Positions 21,218 to 34,033 are shown, counted from the stretch's first letter. The stretch is DNA of 64,000 nt from Papaver somniferum (GCF_003573695.1 NC_039358.1:156354920-156418919), one strand, 5' to 3'. The notes: generated by a model not told the origin, from the sequence alone. Numbers and translations: made by a program.

Positions 21218-21778
21218 TTAACATAAGCTAAGATAAGCTACTCCTTGCAATTCTATTCTCTTTAGGAAGTGTGGCCTCCCAGAATGTATGATTCTCTCTC
21301 CAGCTTTTAAGACTGCTCCTCTTTGTGCCAAATTGTTTGCTGTGAAATTTATCTCTTTGGGGCATTGAGAAAATGTAACTTCTGCTAATTTCATGCTTGC
21401 TTTCTTCCATCTTGCCCAGATATACCAAGGTATTTCAGTGCTTTTGAAGCATTCAATCTCAGTAATTGAATATGACTGAATAATTATATTAGTGCATTTA
21501 AGAAAAACAACCCATTCAAGTGCACAGATTATTGCATATTCCCCTGCAATGGAAGATGAAGCAACACCAATTCCACCTGTAAGAGTGCCAATTACCTTAC
21601 TGTTGCAATCCCTTGCAATCACACCCAAGCCTGCATTCCCTGGTTCTCCAAAAGATTTACCAGCACAAAAAAAAAGAGTAACACCATCTACGGGAGCAGT
21701 CCAGTTAATTTTCTTTGATGCAGTTGAACTTGATGCTTCTGTCACCAATTTTGAAAAAAGATAGTATTTGAGTGTCAT
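21218..21778 (-). pseudogene. LINE RNase H domain (RVT_3 type)
   Basis: 186 codons: INWTAPVDGVTLFFCAGKSF, GNAGLGVIARDCNSKVIG, AGEYAIICALEWVVFLKC, then FTANNLAQRGAVLKAG. This is the plant-type RNase H seen at the C-terminus of L1 elements (PF13456). The usual W-KPP-G-KLN-DG start is degenerate: the first catalytic Asp is present in VDGV, and the Glu in GEYA. Confidence 0.85.
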
Positions 21779-22265
21779 AGTTTTGGTTCCATTTATTACC
21801 TTTCATTCTATGGATCCCTTCCTGTATGAGTTTGTAAATTCTGCATTTAAAACTGTTGTTGTGAGGCTTCATTTCTTCAAATAAGATTTTATTTCTTTGA
21901 AACCAAAGCTCCCTCATGGTTGCACATGCAGTTGTTAACCATATTTCTCTTACAATGGGACTTTTTCTTTTTGCAGCTGAACAAATATCTTCAAAAGAAA
22001 TTGGTTTTCTGAACCCAAAAATTGAACACAGCCAAGACCATATTTCCAAACTAAACCTGCAATGCCATAATGTATGGTCCATGTTGTCCTGCTTTTCTTG
22101 ACAAATGCAGCATCTAGAAACCATATCATATCCAATCTTTTTCATTTCATCATCATCCATATACACACCCTGGTGTAGCTTCCAGATGTTACTAGCAATG
22201 TTGGGATGCAGAAATGGCTTCCAAATGTAAGTTGGTGATACAAGAGTTGGTTCTTTGTCCCTCAC
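21705..22265 (-). pseudogene. LINE zinc-binding RT-associated domain (zf-RVT)
   Basis: IWKPFLHPNIASNIWKLHQG, then RCCICQEKQDNMDHTLWHC with the C-x2-C ... H-x4-C pattern of zf-RVT (PF13966) of plant L1 ORF2. Normally lies between RT and RNase H, as here. Overlaps the RNase H ORF by frameshift. Confidence 0.85.
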
Positions 22266-22373
22266 CTTTTCAAATGCTGCAGAATTTTCAAATTTTACAC
22301 TTTTATGCCCAATCCAAATTAGCTTATCTTCACCACCACTGATTTCAGGTAGATTTGCAGTGTTTATGAATAA

Positions 22374-22724
22374 TTACATCTCAATAGGTATACTCCAAGA
22401 ATTATCCTTACGTAGATTTGCAACCTTCATTCCAATATTGTTTTTGACATATTCAGAATAACCAATTTGTTCTATAAGTGGTACTTCTCCAATCCAAGTA
22501 TCAAACCAAACAGATATTTTGGTTCCATCCCCAATACTCAACCTTATATCTTCTTTTAGATAATTCCATGCCCACTTTAAGCCCTTCCATATGGATGATT
22601 GTTTCCATTTTGTGATCCACTGTCCATTCTTGGTCTTGAATTTTGCAGATAGAAAGAGAGCCCATTCCTCATTTGAATTAATCATTTTACACAACATTTT
22701 CATGAGAAGCACTTTGTTTATCAC
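22374..22724 (-). pseudogene. LINE ORF2, segment between RT and zinc-binding domain
   Basis: 116 codons with LSIGDGTKISVWFDTWIGE, the G-G--I--W-D-W motif common in plant L1 ORF2 after the RT domain. Separate frame from both neighbours. Confidence 0.8.
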
Positions 22725-22791
22725 TTCAAGCCTTTTAATCCCCAGTCCACCTTCTTTGTATGGAGTACAAACTCTATTTCATGATATTGTC

Positions 22792-23610
22792 TTAAATTTT
22801 CTTTTTCACCATCACCAGACTATAGGAAGTTTCTAATGATATTTTCACAAATTTTGATAACAGATGATGTCCATATAGCCATTGAGTAGATTGGAATACT
22901 ACATCTGATTTAATCAGAATTATTCTGTCTTGAAATGAAAGTAACTTACCTTTCCAGGCAGCTAATTTGCTTTGAATCTGCTCTACCATGGGCCACACCA
23001 TTGCTGAAGTAATTCTTCCTAGAGCTAAAATGACACCCAAATACTTATCTGGGAAATAAGACAGCTCCATGTTAATTATCTCACTTATCTGCTGTTTCCT
23101 TGCAGTTGAAGCTCCATCCACAAAGCACTTACTTTTGGTTTTGTTGATAATTTTCCCTGAACTGACTTGATAATCATCTAATAAAGTCAATAACTTCTCC
23201 AAACTTATTTTGGATCCATTGCAGAATATGAACACATCATCTGCAAAAAATAAATGAGTGGGATGTATGCCATTTTTTATCACCATGGGTTGAATTTTGC
23301 CATTGGATACCATTTTATAAATATTTCTGCTCAGCACATCTTCCATTAGAACAAATAGAATTGGAGATAATGGATCTCCATGCCTTAACCCCCTACTAAC
23401 TGGAAAAAATCCACATGGACCACCATTCACCATCACTGAAATGCTTGCAAATTTAAATAGAGTAATTAACCAGTCATACCAAGAGGAAGAGAAACCATAT
23501 TTCATCAATACTTTCATGAGGAATTCCCAGCTTACAGAATCATAAGCTTGAGAAATATCCAATTTTAATCCCATATTTCCTCCCCTTCTTTTAATCTTCA
23601 TTTCATTCAC
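22792..23610 (-). pseudogene. LINE reverse transcriptase (RVT_1)
   Basis: 272 codons: LKLDISQAYDSVSWEFL, GLRHGDPLSPILFVLMED, HLFFADDVFIFCNGS with the FADD catalytic motif, then KYLGVILALGR and the AAWKGKLLSFQDR motif. RT for target-primed synthesis in plant L1. The N-terminal RT motifs lie upstream in other frames. Confidence 0.92.
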
Positions 23611-24056
23611 TAACTCAGATGCAAGTAATACTTGTTCTTGAATGCTTCTTCCTTTTATATAAGCTTACTGTTGTGGAGATACTAACTTTGTCATGAAACT
23701 ACTCATTCTTGTAGTAATAATCTTAGTAAAGTTTTTGAATAGAACATTACTCAAACCTATAAGCCTGAACTGGTTTGCTGTCTTTGCTCATTGTGTTTTT
23801 GGTATTAACACTAAGAAACTAGAGTTCATGCCTTTAGAACTGAATCTTCTCCTCCAACAGAAATGAATTGCAGCCAATAGATCATCTTGTATTATCTCCC
23901 AACAGCTTCTATAGAAAATTCCAGAGAATCCATCTGGACTGGAGGACTTTCAGGATCCATATCAAACATTATAGCTTTTATTTCCTCTGCACTAGGAATG
24001 GCATCCAAAAAACTTTGATCTTCTTCAGTGATAAGTTGAGGAACAACTTCTAGTAA

Positions 24057-25070
24057 TTATTCTTTAATATTGAAACTTTGTGCTTCAAACTTTTTTTGAA
24101 AATGTGGTACCAGTGCATCTGCAATTTGAGATTGATCTGATATTACATTCCCATCACTGACTTCTAATTCACTAATAAAATTTCTTGAATTTCTTATCTT
24201 CAGATTAGTATGAAAAAAATTTATATTAGCTGCTCCTTCTTTTATCCACTTGATTCTTGACTTCTGCCTCATTAGTGTATTAAGTTGCACCTCTTTGTTG
24301 GCATGTTCATTTTGTGCCATGACTAACTCATCCAATGCTTCAGAGTCAAAGGGATTATTATCAGATACTTTCATAGCCTCCAAGACTTTCCTCTTCAGCT
24401 TCTTTGAGTTTCACATGCACATTTCCAAAGACTCTCCAGTTCCAGTCATTTAATACTCTTTTCATCTCTTTCATTTTCTGCATAAATATGAATGCAGGAT
24501 CACCTACAATCACATTTGACCAACTTACTTTCACTACTGACAAAAATTCTGGATGGTTGATCCACATTTTCTGAAATTTTCTAGGTACATTGTTGGGTTT
24601 TGGAATGCTGGCACAGCCACCTAATAATGGAGAGTGATCTGAAACAACTCTTAGTCCTACTTTGTACCTCCAATCACCATAAATCTGCAGCCATTTTTGA
24701 TTGAAAACTACTCTATCAAGTATACAGAGTATTTTCTTCTTTCCTTGCTGGCAGTTAGACCAAGAGAATGCATACCTGTTTTTGGAGCTTGAAGAAGTTC
24801 ACATTTATTCAAACAATCACTGAATTCCAACATTGAGTTTCTGTTAGGGGACCTTCCACCCATTTTTTCATCTGGAGATAATATAGCATTGAAATCACCT
24901 AGAATAATCCAAGGTTTATTTAGATCATTTATTATTTCCATTTCAGACCAAAGAAATCTTCTCTGCACTAACTTAACATGGGCATGAACTCCAGAGACAA
25001 GTACATGACCAAGTTTGGCTCTTTGGCTTGCAAGAGGAAGGTCCCATATACTTTCATCATTTGACCTAAT
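24057..25070 (-). pseudogene. LINE ORF2 N-terminal part: endonuclease C-terminus and linker
   Basis: 24708-25070 contains WIILGDFNAILSPDEKMGG (the GDFN motif of the L1 apurinic endonuclease) and, after a frame change, a VVSDHSPLLGG-type end. 24057-24567 has the linker QKSRIKWIKEGAANINFFHT typical of plant L1 before RT. The first half of the endonuclease is missing through 5' truncation. Confidence 0.85.
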
Positions 25071-26065
25071 TTGGTCATATTAGGTTCAAACTCTTCCAAA
25101 CAATTTTGGAATTTCACAAAACGATCGTCAGTCGATCCCGTGACCAACCGGGGCCGGTTTCATGACCCCTTGGTCGTTCCTTCATCTCTTCTTAATTTAT
25201 TAGGTTTTATCACCTAAGGTTCATACGAACAATGTTTGAATAAATGATTAAACCAGCATTTAATCACCTTTTCACCAACTGGTCTTCAAGAGACTTTGGT
25301 ATTTTTTCACTCGAGCATCTGGGCGCTACATGGTTGGTCCATCATCCCATGTAACCGGTCCCTTCTTCACTCCGTGGTTTATTTTCAATAAATCAGCAAT
25401 TGATCAGCAATTGATCAAAATTAGGGTTTCGAATCCGAAGCTCTGCAAAACATAATTTTGAGTAGATTCAAACACTAATAATTTTACGTTGATCCCGTGA
25501 TCAACATTATAATACTCGGTTCCAGTACTTTAAGTTAATATTTTATTTGGTCCTGTTACCAATAATTCATCAAACGAGCAACATTCGTTCAAATGAGCAA
25601 TATTTGCTCAGACTAAGGAATATTGGTTCAACTATCAATATTTAACAATTCATCGAGTGAACAATATTCGTTCACCTAAACTATCAACATTTATTCGAAA
25701 ATTATACTTATGTCTCAACAGACACGTTCAATTCATGAGTCACAGAATATTTGTTCGACTCAGCAATGCAAGGACTCATCGTCCCACGAAGTCAGCAACT
25801 GACTAGCTAAATACACGTCTGCCTTGCAGACTCCACAATCACGAGACATCAATCGTGTCACATAGAGGGATATTAACTAGGGTTTTGGTCTGCGGTCTAC
25901 GACACGTGTGTTCATATACACGATGAGAATGTGAGCAAGTCGTGCAATCAGTTGAAGGAGTTAGCAAAGTAGTGGGTAGAAAATCAACCAAGTCTCCGCA
26001 CGATGAGAAACTGGTTTTAACACGATTTCCACTTCCCCACTCTTTGACTCCAGCAACTGTCATAT

Positions 26066-27866
26066 TGATGAGCACGAAATACGACACATTTTCACCCATA
26101 AATACATTAGCTGGGACTCATTTTAATCACTAATAAACTTGTTTGTAGGTGTTTTTGTGAAATAAGCTCTTATGGATAAAGTTGCTCGAAAAGTGGTTTT
26201 TGTACCCTGGAGGACGCGTGTTATTCGGACTCTTACTTTCAGTTAAGGGGTACCTAAATTACTAAGGGGAACCTTATTTGATAAGGGTCACCTTCTTTAC
26301 TAGACAACACCTATTGCTATTCACACTCCAGCACTCAGGATAAGGGGAGACCTTCTTCTCTGTTTGAATATTCAATTTTGGCGGGAAAAATGGTGGCAGA
26401 ATTAGGATTTGGATTTTGGAGGTGTTCGAGTGAGACTTAATGGCTGAAATTGAATGGGTATCTCCCTTTTGGTTAAACAGGCTTGGTAAGGCCTTTGGAT
26501 TGGACTGAATTTGGCTAGAATGGTCGGTTTGAAACAAAACAGAAAACATACTTTTGGCAGGAAATAATTACAGCGGAAGGACATAATTAGGGTTTGCAAT
26601 TTGAGCTTGTTTCAATGAGATTAAAGGGGTGGAATCAATTACGGTTATCCCTCTGGGATATACAGGGATGGTATATGTGATGGTTTTGATTCACTTAGGC
26701 TGGATAATCTGGTTTTGGATTAATGAGGGAGAAGAAAGATACTCGACTTTTGTTGATCTATTTTGGAAAGATTTTTGTGGATTTTGTTTTGAGATTCGAA
26801 AGTTGCGTGCAAACTTCAAACACGGTGAAAACAGGGAAAGGAATACAGTCAGCAGATTAGATTTCTACAGAATCTCCACGAAGCAGGGTTAGAGAATATT
26901 TTTGGTACGATCACGTGTGTATGACTTCAACAGAAGTGTGTAGCACATGATGAAGTGTGCTCGATGTAACAAAACTGCGTGAGAAAATTAAAAAGGAATA
27001 CAATGGCTGGAATCAACAGCTGCAGACACGGGAAATATTCCCGAGATAATTTTTGGATTTATGAGAAGATTTGAGCATTTAATCGAGAGATACTTTTCTG
27101 TACTGTTTAAATAGAGTTGCTGGGAGGTCATCAGTGGCATGGAGAGTTAGGGGTTCGAAGAGAGGCTGAGGATTGGGAGTTGCAGAGCTTGTCTCTGCTG
27201 CTGCCATTGAAGAAGAAGAAGAACACGAAATAGCAGTTAAAAGCAGTCGCAGAAAATCGTTACCTATAGTTTCAAATTCAATATCTTTGTAACAGTTTTT
27301 GTAACAACTATTTCGAATTCGCAACAGTCTGTTAAGTGTTTCTCTGTAACAGTGGGTTCTGTAACAATTATAATTATTACAAACACACTGCTTTGTACCT
27401 TTTCTCCTTGCAAACACCTTTTTGAGCAATGAAAGATTCCTTTGAGCGTGTTTTTACCATGTGGAGCTAGACCTCAACACTGGGTCGACGGAGGAAGCCG
27501 GACTTCATACATGGGTGAATTTGTTTTATTTTCTATTTGACTTTTGCACTTAATTAAAATAGAATTATGATTTGAAAAAATTAGTTATTATTTTATTAGA
27601 TGGGTCATGCTTGCTTAGATGTTTGATGTCCCATGCTTACGATTTAAAACTAATGTTTGGAGAATTTACCTTGGCAAGAATAAGAGTCGATGTTGTTTTA
27701 TTTGTCGAGCGATAATTGTTTGAGAATGAATAATTGAACCTATTGATATGAGTTTGGCCAAATCCTAGACCCAGTAACTCTCTATTTTATTCCTTTAAAA
27801 TTAATTTTAACAAGTCTTAGAGTTCGAATCCTTATTTACTACAACCACAATCAAAAATATTAATCA
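26066..27866 (+). mobile_element. Solo LTR of Athila-type family F (1801 bp)
   Basis: Begins TGATGAGCACG and ends TTAATCA, matching the LTRs of element F (41665, 46722). Flanked by CATAT (26061-26065) and CATAC (27867-27871), a target duplication with one mismatch. No internal region, so it is a product of LTR-LTR recombination or an old remnant. Contains A/T-rich promoter-like sequence and no gene. Confidence 0.8.
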
Positions 27867-28421
27867 CATACTTCATGGGATCAAGGTGTTTTACAATTCT
27901 AGCAATATAAATAAGTCTCTGAATCATGATTGAAGACAAGAAAATCTTTCGTAAAAACATACAACACGAGATTAACAACTCAACATCTGAGCAATTACTC
28001 TCAACAGAGCGAATTCAATCAATCAGAGCCTATCGTATTCCTTTACGCAGAATACACAACACACCCACAATATTCGATCATCATTGATCTCACACATTTC
28101 TCAGCTTCCCTCCTACAGATCGACCCGTCCTCATTTGTGACCGAATTGACTCTGGAACGGCCATTGTCTTGGTTTAGGCCGGAGTCTTACAGATTGATCT
28201 CTCGAATTCAAAGCACTCCCTTTTTGCAGTGCATTTGTGTGACGTTTAACAGTTCGCTCGGTTCAAGGAGTTTCCTCCGTACAGTCGTCTCCTCAATTCC
28301 GTAAAAACCAGCAACTCATTTTCCCCATCTACACATTCAAACATCAAACATGCAAATAGGCAATCGACCTGGGGAACAAAACTATTTTCGAAATATTAAA
28401 TTCATTATTTACTTCTATGAG
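27867..28421. other. Unassigned sequence between solo LTR and element B
   Basis: Continues at 41499-41664 after element B. The longest plus frame is 124 codons (27930-28304) with no recognised similarity. Could be the end of the element D LTR or host DNA. Confidence 0.4.
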
Positions 28422-30971
28422 TGTTCATGGGTGAAAACTATTTCTGTTGTTTTGGTAATTTGGGGTGTGTGGATGAGAAATGAATATAAACCCTAAACAA
28501 ATGCACTGCACGGGAGTGATTTTGATTCGAGAGATCAATCTGTGCAATTCAGGACTAAACCAAGAAATGGCCGTTCCATACTTGCTTCGGTCACAAAGTG
28601 AAGGATATGGGGTTGATCTTAGGGAGGGAAGCGAAGAAGGTGTTGAGATTGTGGAGGTGTTGGTTGTTTATGACTTGTATCAGAAAGAGGAACTGGCTTG
28701 CAATAATGTAAGCTTATCAGCTCTGGTGTTTTCTGGATACAGATGACAACACTTTGGTTTTCTGTGCTTGTTTGTGTGTTGTTTGGAAATAGGTGATGGA
28801 CCTATTTATACAAGTCATAAATCACAAGCCTTGTCTCTCATAGGAAGTGGAGGAAGTGGAGTGATGAAGTAGTGTGGTCGTGTGTGAGTGATTGCACGAT
28901 CACGTTTTGGTCCACTTCTCCCATCATCGCTAACCGTCCATATCTTCCTGACACGTTCTTGTAAGGGGGTGTTGCACGCTGGACGCTGTAAACCGCCAGA
29001 CCAATACCCCAGTAAGTATCCCCCAGTTTGTGACATGCTTGATGTCTCGAATGAGTGGATCGTGGGACCCACAAGGAGTAGCATACGATGCTAGGTTAAA
29101 TAACTGAGTTATTTAGGAAATCGATGTTCATGAAATATCGTGTATACTCTATACATGTAATGCATAGAATATAATCAATGTGTATGAAGCATCGTTGTTT
29201 TAAGGCTTAACGTAGTAAGTCGCAGATTAAGCGTCTTAAAACAGATGCATGCTTAGATATGTTCGAATGATAGTTTGGAGGTTGCACAGGAAACCCCTCC
29301 CTTGGACGATATCATGACGTGGTAGAGTGGCGGATGGTAATCACTACGACATATTATTGGCCATTTAACTCCTAGCCTGGGATGTCTAACCAAGCTGGTA
29401 GAGTTGGACGGACGAGATGATATATGACGCTCATCTGCGACCATTGATGAAGTTTTTTGGGTTTTGAAGAGGTGCGCAAGCATCACTCTTCAGCTTGGTC
29501 GAAACCAAGCATGGACGACGTTTTTGGCAGGACTGACCGGGCATGCGGGTAGACGGCTTGCCGGTGTACATGTCCGTACCTCACTATCTCATGAAGGTGC
29601 GATCTAGGCCACTGAATTTGACCGGTAAAGAGGAGTGGCCGAGATAATATTTCGACAGGAATCCTATGCCGCAAAGGATTCTTAAAGGGGCGCGGCATGC
29701 CACCTTCAAGGCACACGAATCGCGGCATCCATCCATGGCTTGTCTTTGTCGGTCGGACATAGAGATAAACGGGCCCACAGTGATCATGTTGATACTTTCT
29801 GGACTTCCTTAGTCTATTCCTGCGCCCTTCATCCAAGCTGGCGAAGATGGACGCTCGTGATTGATTAACGACACATGTAAAACATTCACGCACGCATGGT
29901 TTTGGCTAATCGGTTTTGCAGGTTAGGCTTCTCCTTTGGAGAGGTCGATCATGTGGGGCCCACGTTGGGCCGACAGTGAACGTGTGTGCACTTCTCCAAT
30001 GGTCTTAGGTGCAATCTAAGCTATCCAAACATGCTGGCGAAGTTGGATGGTTGTGATTTTTTTAAGACACTAGTGGAACTTCCGCGACCTTTAAAAGCAT
30101 CATGCCAGCCATGTTTGGAGCAAACGTTCATTGCTCCATGGCTTTGTCGTGAGAAAACCGATCGGACAGGGATAGAGTGGGCCCGCTAATTTGCGTGCTA
30201 GCGCCTCCTCCATCTTTCATGGTGCGATCTAATTCGTGCAATCAGGCTAGTGAAGTTGGAATATCATGATCACTTTGAGACTACCTTAAGCAGTCTTGCT
30301 CATTCGATCTTCTTCCAAAGCAGCGTGGCCACCCTATTTTGGGTTGGCGTTTTGGCATGCTGAGAAGAGGAGTGTGATGTTCGATCGGCTAGGACGCAAA
30401 CAAGCCCGCTGGTGGTCATCACGGTGATAGCCTGCTCCTGCTAGGGTTCGTCTAGTCTAGTTAAATCATGCGGTCAACCTGCGTGGCCGTGATTATTTCT
30501 GAGACTGATACGGTCAGTCCAGATTTCCCTTAGGAAATTAAATATGCTCAATCGGGATAATATAACACACCGAGAGATATAGCCTATACAAGTATTTCGT
30601 GCATGCCTCATCATCGATACTTGGAGATTCGTGTTACTCTGCTGAGAGCAACACTCATTCATCATGCCGCACCAACAATGAGATTTCTGCGGGAACAACA
30701 CAGGAAATACTAGGAAAATCATGCATTATAAATAATGATAAAAATTCACAGGGTATTCGGGATTGTTGCCACATGCTCCAACCTGGATGAATTTTGTATA
30801 TTTAATTCACAGAAATATTTGGGATTATTGCCACATGCTCCATTCTAGGTGAATTAATTAAAGCGAAGAGGTACTCATCACTTATCAAATAGCTTTATCC
30901 TCTGCAGGATGTCAGCGCATAAAATTTGGCTTTACAATTTTAGCCTTTGAACCAAAAATTCACCACCAACA
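28422..30971 (-). repeat. Element B 3' LTR (2550 bp)
   Basis: Colinear and closely similar to 34035-36541 plus 41433-41493. Contains the hairpin modules at 29384-29409, 30021-30050 and relics at about 30240-30275. Short ORFs inside are not genes. Confidence 0.92.
29384..30275 (-). repeat. Hairpin modules in element B 3' LTR
   Basis: GTCTAAC (29384-29390) pairs with GTTGGAC (29403-29409). CTATCCAA (30021-30028) pairs with TTGGATGG (30043-30050) through one G-T pair, where the sister LTR has perfect CCATCCAA/TTGGATGG. The loops share CTGG-GAA/CTGG-AGA. A third copy near 30236-30272 has lost pairing here but keeps it in the sister LTR. A shorter CATC/GATG copy lies near 29830. Confidence 0.7.
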
Positions 30972-31120
30972 TTAAGTCCCTTGCCTAGCACACAATGGTT
31001 ACACTATTGTGGGGTAGGCATTAGATGGTGACAAATAAAGATAAAATTTATGAGACAAAGTTAGATGTTACCAGGAGAGATGGGTCGTCCTGTCTTTAGA
31101 TTTCAAGAGGCATCCAGGTG

Positions 31121-31336
31121 AGCGTTGAAGCAGCTTCTGAAGCGAACCTGGAGGCGGCTCTTGGAGAGAGCGTTGAAGCAGCTTCTGAAGCGAACGCGGA
31201 GGCGTCTCCTGGAGAGAGCGTTGAAGCATCTTCTGAAGCGAACGTGGAGGCGGTTCCTGGAGAGAGCGTTGAAGCAGCTTCTGAAGCGAACGTGGAGGCG
31301 GCTCCTGGAGAGAGCGTTGAAGAAGCTTCTTCTTCA
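31121..31336. repeat. 48-bp tandem repeat, 4.5 copies
   Basis: Exact-phase units start at 31121, 31169, 31217, 31265 and 31313 (partial). Being a multiple of three, the period leaves long open frames on both strands: plus reads SVEAASEANVEAAPGE repeatedly, minus reads a basic SRSLQKLLQRSLQEPPP repeat (31068-31436). Which strand, if any, is translated is unknown; the element itself reads on the minus strand. Confidence 0.85.
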
Positions 31337-32869
31337 GTTTGGTTTTCTCTTTACATGCTTCTAGATTGACATCTCTTGTGTAGAAGAAGTCCTTGACTAA
31401 TGGCGAAGGAATATCGTGCTGAGTCTCAGTCCCCAAGCATGACTTATATGGTTTTATCTCTGTCCGTAGTGGTTGTTGCTATGGTAAAGCTCGGGCACTG
31501 GTATCAACAAACGAACAACGGTTCTCAGCTGCAGTTGTGATCAGAAAATACTGGCAAGAAAAGGCGTGACAGCTCCGGGCTCGAACTCGGCGGTCATCAT
31601 ATAGTGGTAGAGCTTGTCTCGTCATTAGAGGGAGAAGCTACTGATGGAACCGATAGCTTCCTTCATGCTGCCTCATGGAACGGAAAATAGAGAGACAGTC
31701 CCCTGCCCATGAGTATCTACTGAGCCTTCGACTTGATAGATGTTGTCACGCTGGGTTCATGAGGCCGTCTTTACGTCTGCGTTGCGTTTCACAGACGTCC
31801 AGGAATATCACTGGCCTTCGACAATACGTCTTCTCTCTTGAGTATATCCTCGTCTTTGGACATCTTGGAATGATAGCGTGCTTGCATCTCTCTCACCATA
31901 TTTGAGATGGGCAGTGTTAAGAAGTCCCCAGTCATACTCCTTTGCCATTATCATCTTTGGATCGTGTCTTTGAGGAGTAGGGAAGTTCTTTCATGCGAAT
32001 GACTTAACTAATAGGTTTTGCAAATATGATGAAGCTCTGGACATGGAGAATCTGTATGTACCTCTTAAGTCCCAGGTGCAATCTCTTTTGGTAAGGCAAC
32101 TACTTCTTCTACGGGAGACGAAATTCTGAAAGTGTCCCTTATTGATGTTGCTGTCGTCGAGCCAGACATGGAATATCTTGGAAGTTTTTTCATCACTGTG
32201 GCAGCCGTGCATGTGGTACTGGAGTTGGAGTTGGCAATTTTGGACGCGCATGATGTTGTATCTCCGTGGTTTTCCTCTTGCTGCTTCAGCGAAACTGCTT
32301 GCAGAAGACCGAAGGTTGTATTGCATGTTGGTAAGATGTATGCGAACATCATGAGGCTCTTCATTACTAACAGGCTCGTTCTTTCTATCAGGGCAGGTGC
32401 TGTCGCAACTGAGTGTTTAACAGCTTCATAGATGTCTGAAAGTGCGGGTTCTTCGACAAAGCACGATTGAAAGGTAACATCCTATTGATGCACAATTACA
32501 CCACTTGTTGTTAAGTCACATTTGGATCGTGACCCTCCATTTCCTGATTCCGGGAGCTCTTGACATAATCATTTGGATGTTCGCTGTTTAGCTGAAGTAT
32601 TCCTCTTAATTCCGTCAGAGTGATTCACCCAAGATGCGGATTCTTTCTCGACATGATGATGCGGACATCGCTATCTTCTTGAGGCCGCTCCCTTGAGGTG
32701 TCGGCTCCAGTAGATCTGAAGATGTCACGGGCTCGCTCTCGTCTGAGCTGACATAATAGGCGAACTCTTTATGACGATTTGGAGATGAAAATATTCGTTG
32801 AATCTTCCGAAACGCTTCCTGTTGTAGTGTGGTTCATACGAAGCTTGCTCCTTTCTTCAGCAACGGGGT

Positions 32870-33434
32870 GAATGAAGCAACAAACTGGGCTAAACCAGGT
32901 ATAAAACGTCAAATGTAGTTCACCTTTCCCACGAATCTTAGTAGATCCTTCACCGTTCGTGGAGGCGGCATCGTGAGGATAGCTTGGGTCTTGGATGGTT
33001 CCACCTTGATCCTCTCAGCAGTCACTCGCGTCATGCTCGTGCATCCTTATATGATTGTAGTCGTTATATCCATCCACGAAGGAGGACACGCCGTGTCCGC
33101 TGGTGGCATCCACTAACATGTCGATGTTAGGTAGAGGAAAATCATCTTTGGGGAAGCATCTGTTCAAGTCTCTGAAATCCACGCAACACCTGATCTCGTG
33201 TCTGAACTGCCTCAGAGATTGTTTAGATGGCGTGTTGGTGTGGTTTCCTTCAAAGTCTGTCATCGTGGTAGGCTGTCGTACGATCTTTCCTGGGCGAACC
33301 TTGGCCATCCTGAGAGTCTTGAGAGTAATCACATTCGAAGACGCTCCCGTGTCGATGAGGGCCTTCTTGAACTCTGGATCCTTGATGTGTGCAGTAACAT
33401 GTAGGGACCGATTGTGACCTTCCTCCGCCATCAT
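32870..33434 (-). pseudogene. Element B protease and reverse transcriptase fragments
   Basis: 33015-33434 (139 codons) fuses a protease motif (KKALIDTGASSNVITLKTLR) to RT palm sequence (CVDFRDLNRCFPKDDFPLPN and SFVDGYNDYNHIRM, where the usual G-S-YNQI is changed). The piece between, with the start of RT, is deleted. Downstream to about 32870 the frame shifts to PPRTVKDLLRFVGKVNYI and RFIPGLAQFVASFTPLLKKG, the RT connection region, with stops. Confidence 0.85.
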
Positions 33435-33469
33435 GTCGTCTTCTGTAATGTGACATTATTCACATACAT

Positions 33470-33685
33470 TTATGGCGTTTTCGAGATTTCTGTACGCAAA
33501 GGGGCTAAATGTACGTCTAGGGATATCTGGTTGATTGCAACAAACGTCTCCGCCCGTTGATTCTTTGAGAGGTGTAAAAGTTCGCATAAACTTTCCATTA
33601 TAGAGGCTTCTTCCTGGTCCACTGGTCTCTGGTTCATAGTGAAACTATTGACCTGAGGAGGATTGTCTGTCGGGCGTTCCACCAT
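33470..33685 (-). pseudogene. Element B gag C-terminal fragment
   Basis: 71 codons with ESLCELLHLSKNQRAETF, similar to CELLYLSKSQRGD in element D at about 2100-2150, located just before the protease in both. It shows B and D are related Tat-like elements. Confidence 0.65.
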
Positions 33686-34014
33686 TTATGCTCCTAAAAT
33701 TCTCGTCATGTGCACCAAGCAGGTGAACAAGTTGTCAATCGCTCCTTTTATCCGACATTTCTTGCCAGAATTTCTTGCTTCCGTGCTAGTTCAGCTAGAG
33801 TTGGGATTTCTCCATCGGTTGAAGCGACAAAGATGATGGGGGTATTGACATATGAAAATTCCTTATAAACAGAATGGTGGGTATTGAAATATGAAATTCA
33901 TTATAAACAGAATTGTTCAAAAGAGGGGATTCTGGCTGAGATCCGCCGTGGTAGAATTATCCCTGAGGCCAACCATCTTTTTGAGAATCTTGAGATTGCA
34001 ACCAAGAGATTAAT

Positions 34015-34033
34015 CTCCCACTGTGGTCGCCAA
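34015..34033 (-). other. Primer-binding site of element B
   Basis: On the minus strand, TTGGCGACCACAGTGGGAG one base after the LTR end. Element E has the same site at 63293-63310. I do not assign the tRNA with certainty. Confidence 0.7.

Larger units (their letters stand above)
21077..25088 (-). mobile_element. 5'-truncated plant L1 LINE
   Basis: Minus-strand non-LTR retrotransposon. Its 3' end is an A-rich tail (T-runs at 21079-21102 on the plus strand). Going upstream: RNase H, zinc-binding domain, RT and the C-terminal part of the endonuclease, which is cut off near 25088. Many stops and frameshifts. No clear target duplication was found around the ends. It interrupts the element D LTR. 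Confidence 0.88.
19524..26065 (+). repeat. Element D 3' LTR, interrupted by a LINE
   Basis: Starts TGTAGATGGTGG, matches the minus-strand LTR at 1-981 and the starts of B and E LTRs. It contains four long tandem units (20245-21030), is split by the LINE (21077-25088), resumes at about 25089 (GGCCGG-type sequence continues), and is split again at 26065 by a solo LTR. Its end was not found; it could be 27872-28421 or further. Confidence 0.6.
982..28421 (+). mobile_element. Element D: Tat-like Ty3/gypsy remnant with antisense PMD cargo
   Basis: Composite, plus strand, 5' truncated at 982. Order: gag (982-1992), gag end and protease (1993-2663), integrase tail (to 3249), an antisense PMD gene (3534-18175), a polypurine tract (about 19506-19523) and a 3' LTR starting at 19524. 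RT, RNase H and the integrase core are missing. Extra ORFs between pol and the 3' LTR, often antisense, are known in Tat-lineage elements, which fits. Later insertions inside it: Athila A, the LINE and the Athila-type solo LTR. Its right end is not resolved and lies somewhere between about 26060 and 28421. I infer that the gag part and the PMD/LTR part are one element from their order and strand; they could be two adjacent elements. Confidence 0.55.

Noticed and set aside
21060..25190. Target duplication of the LINE
   Set aside because: GACCAAGG and CCTTGG-type words occur near both ends, but in inverted and not direct orientation, so they do not form a duplication.
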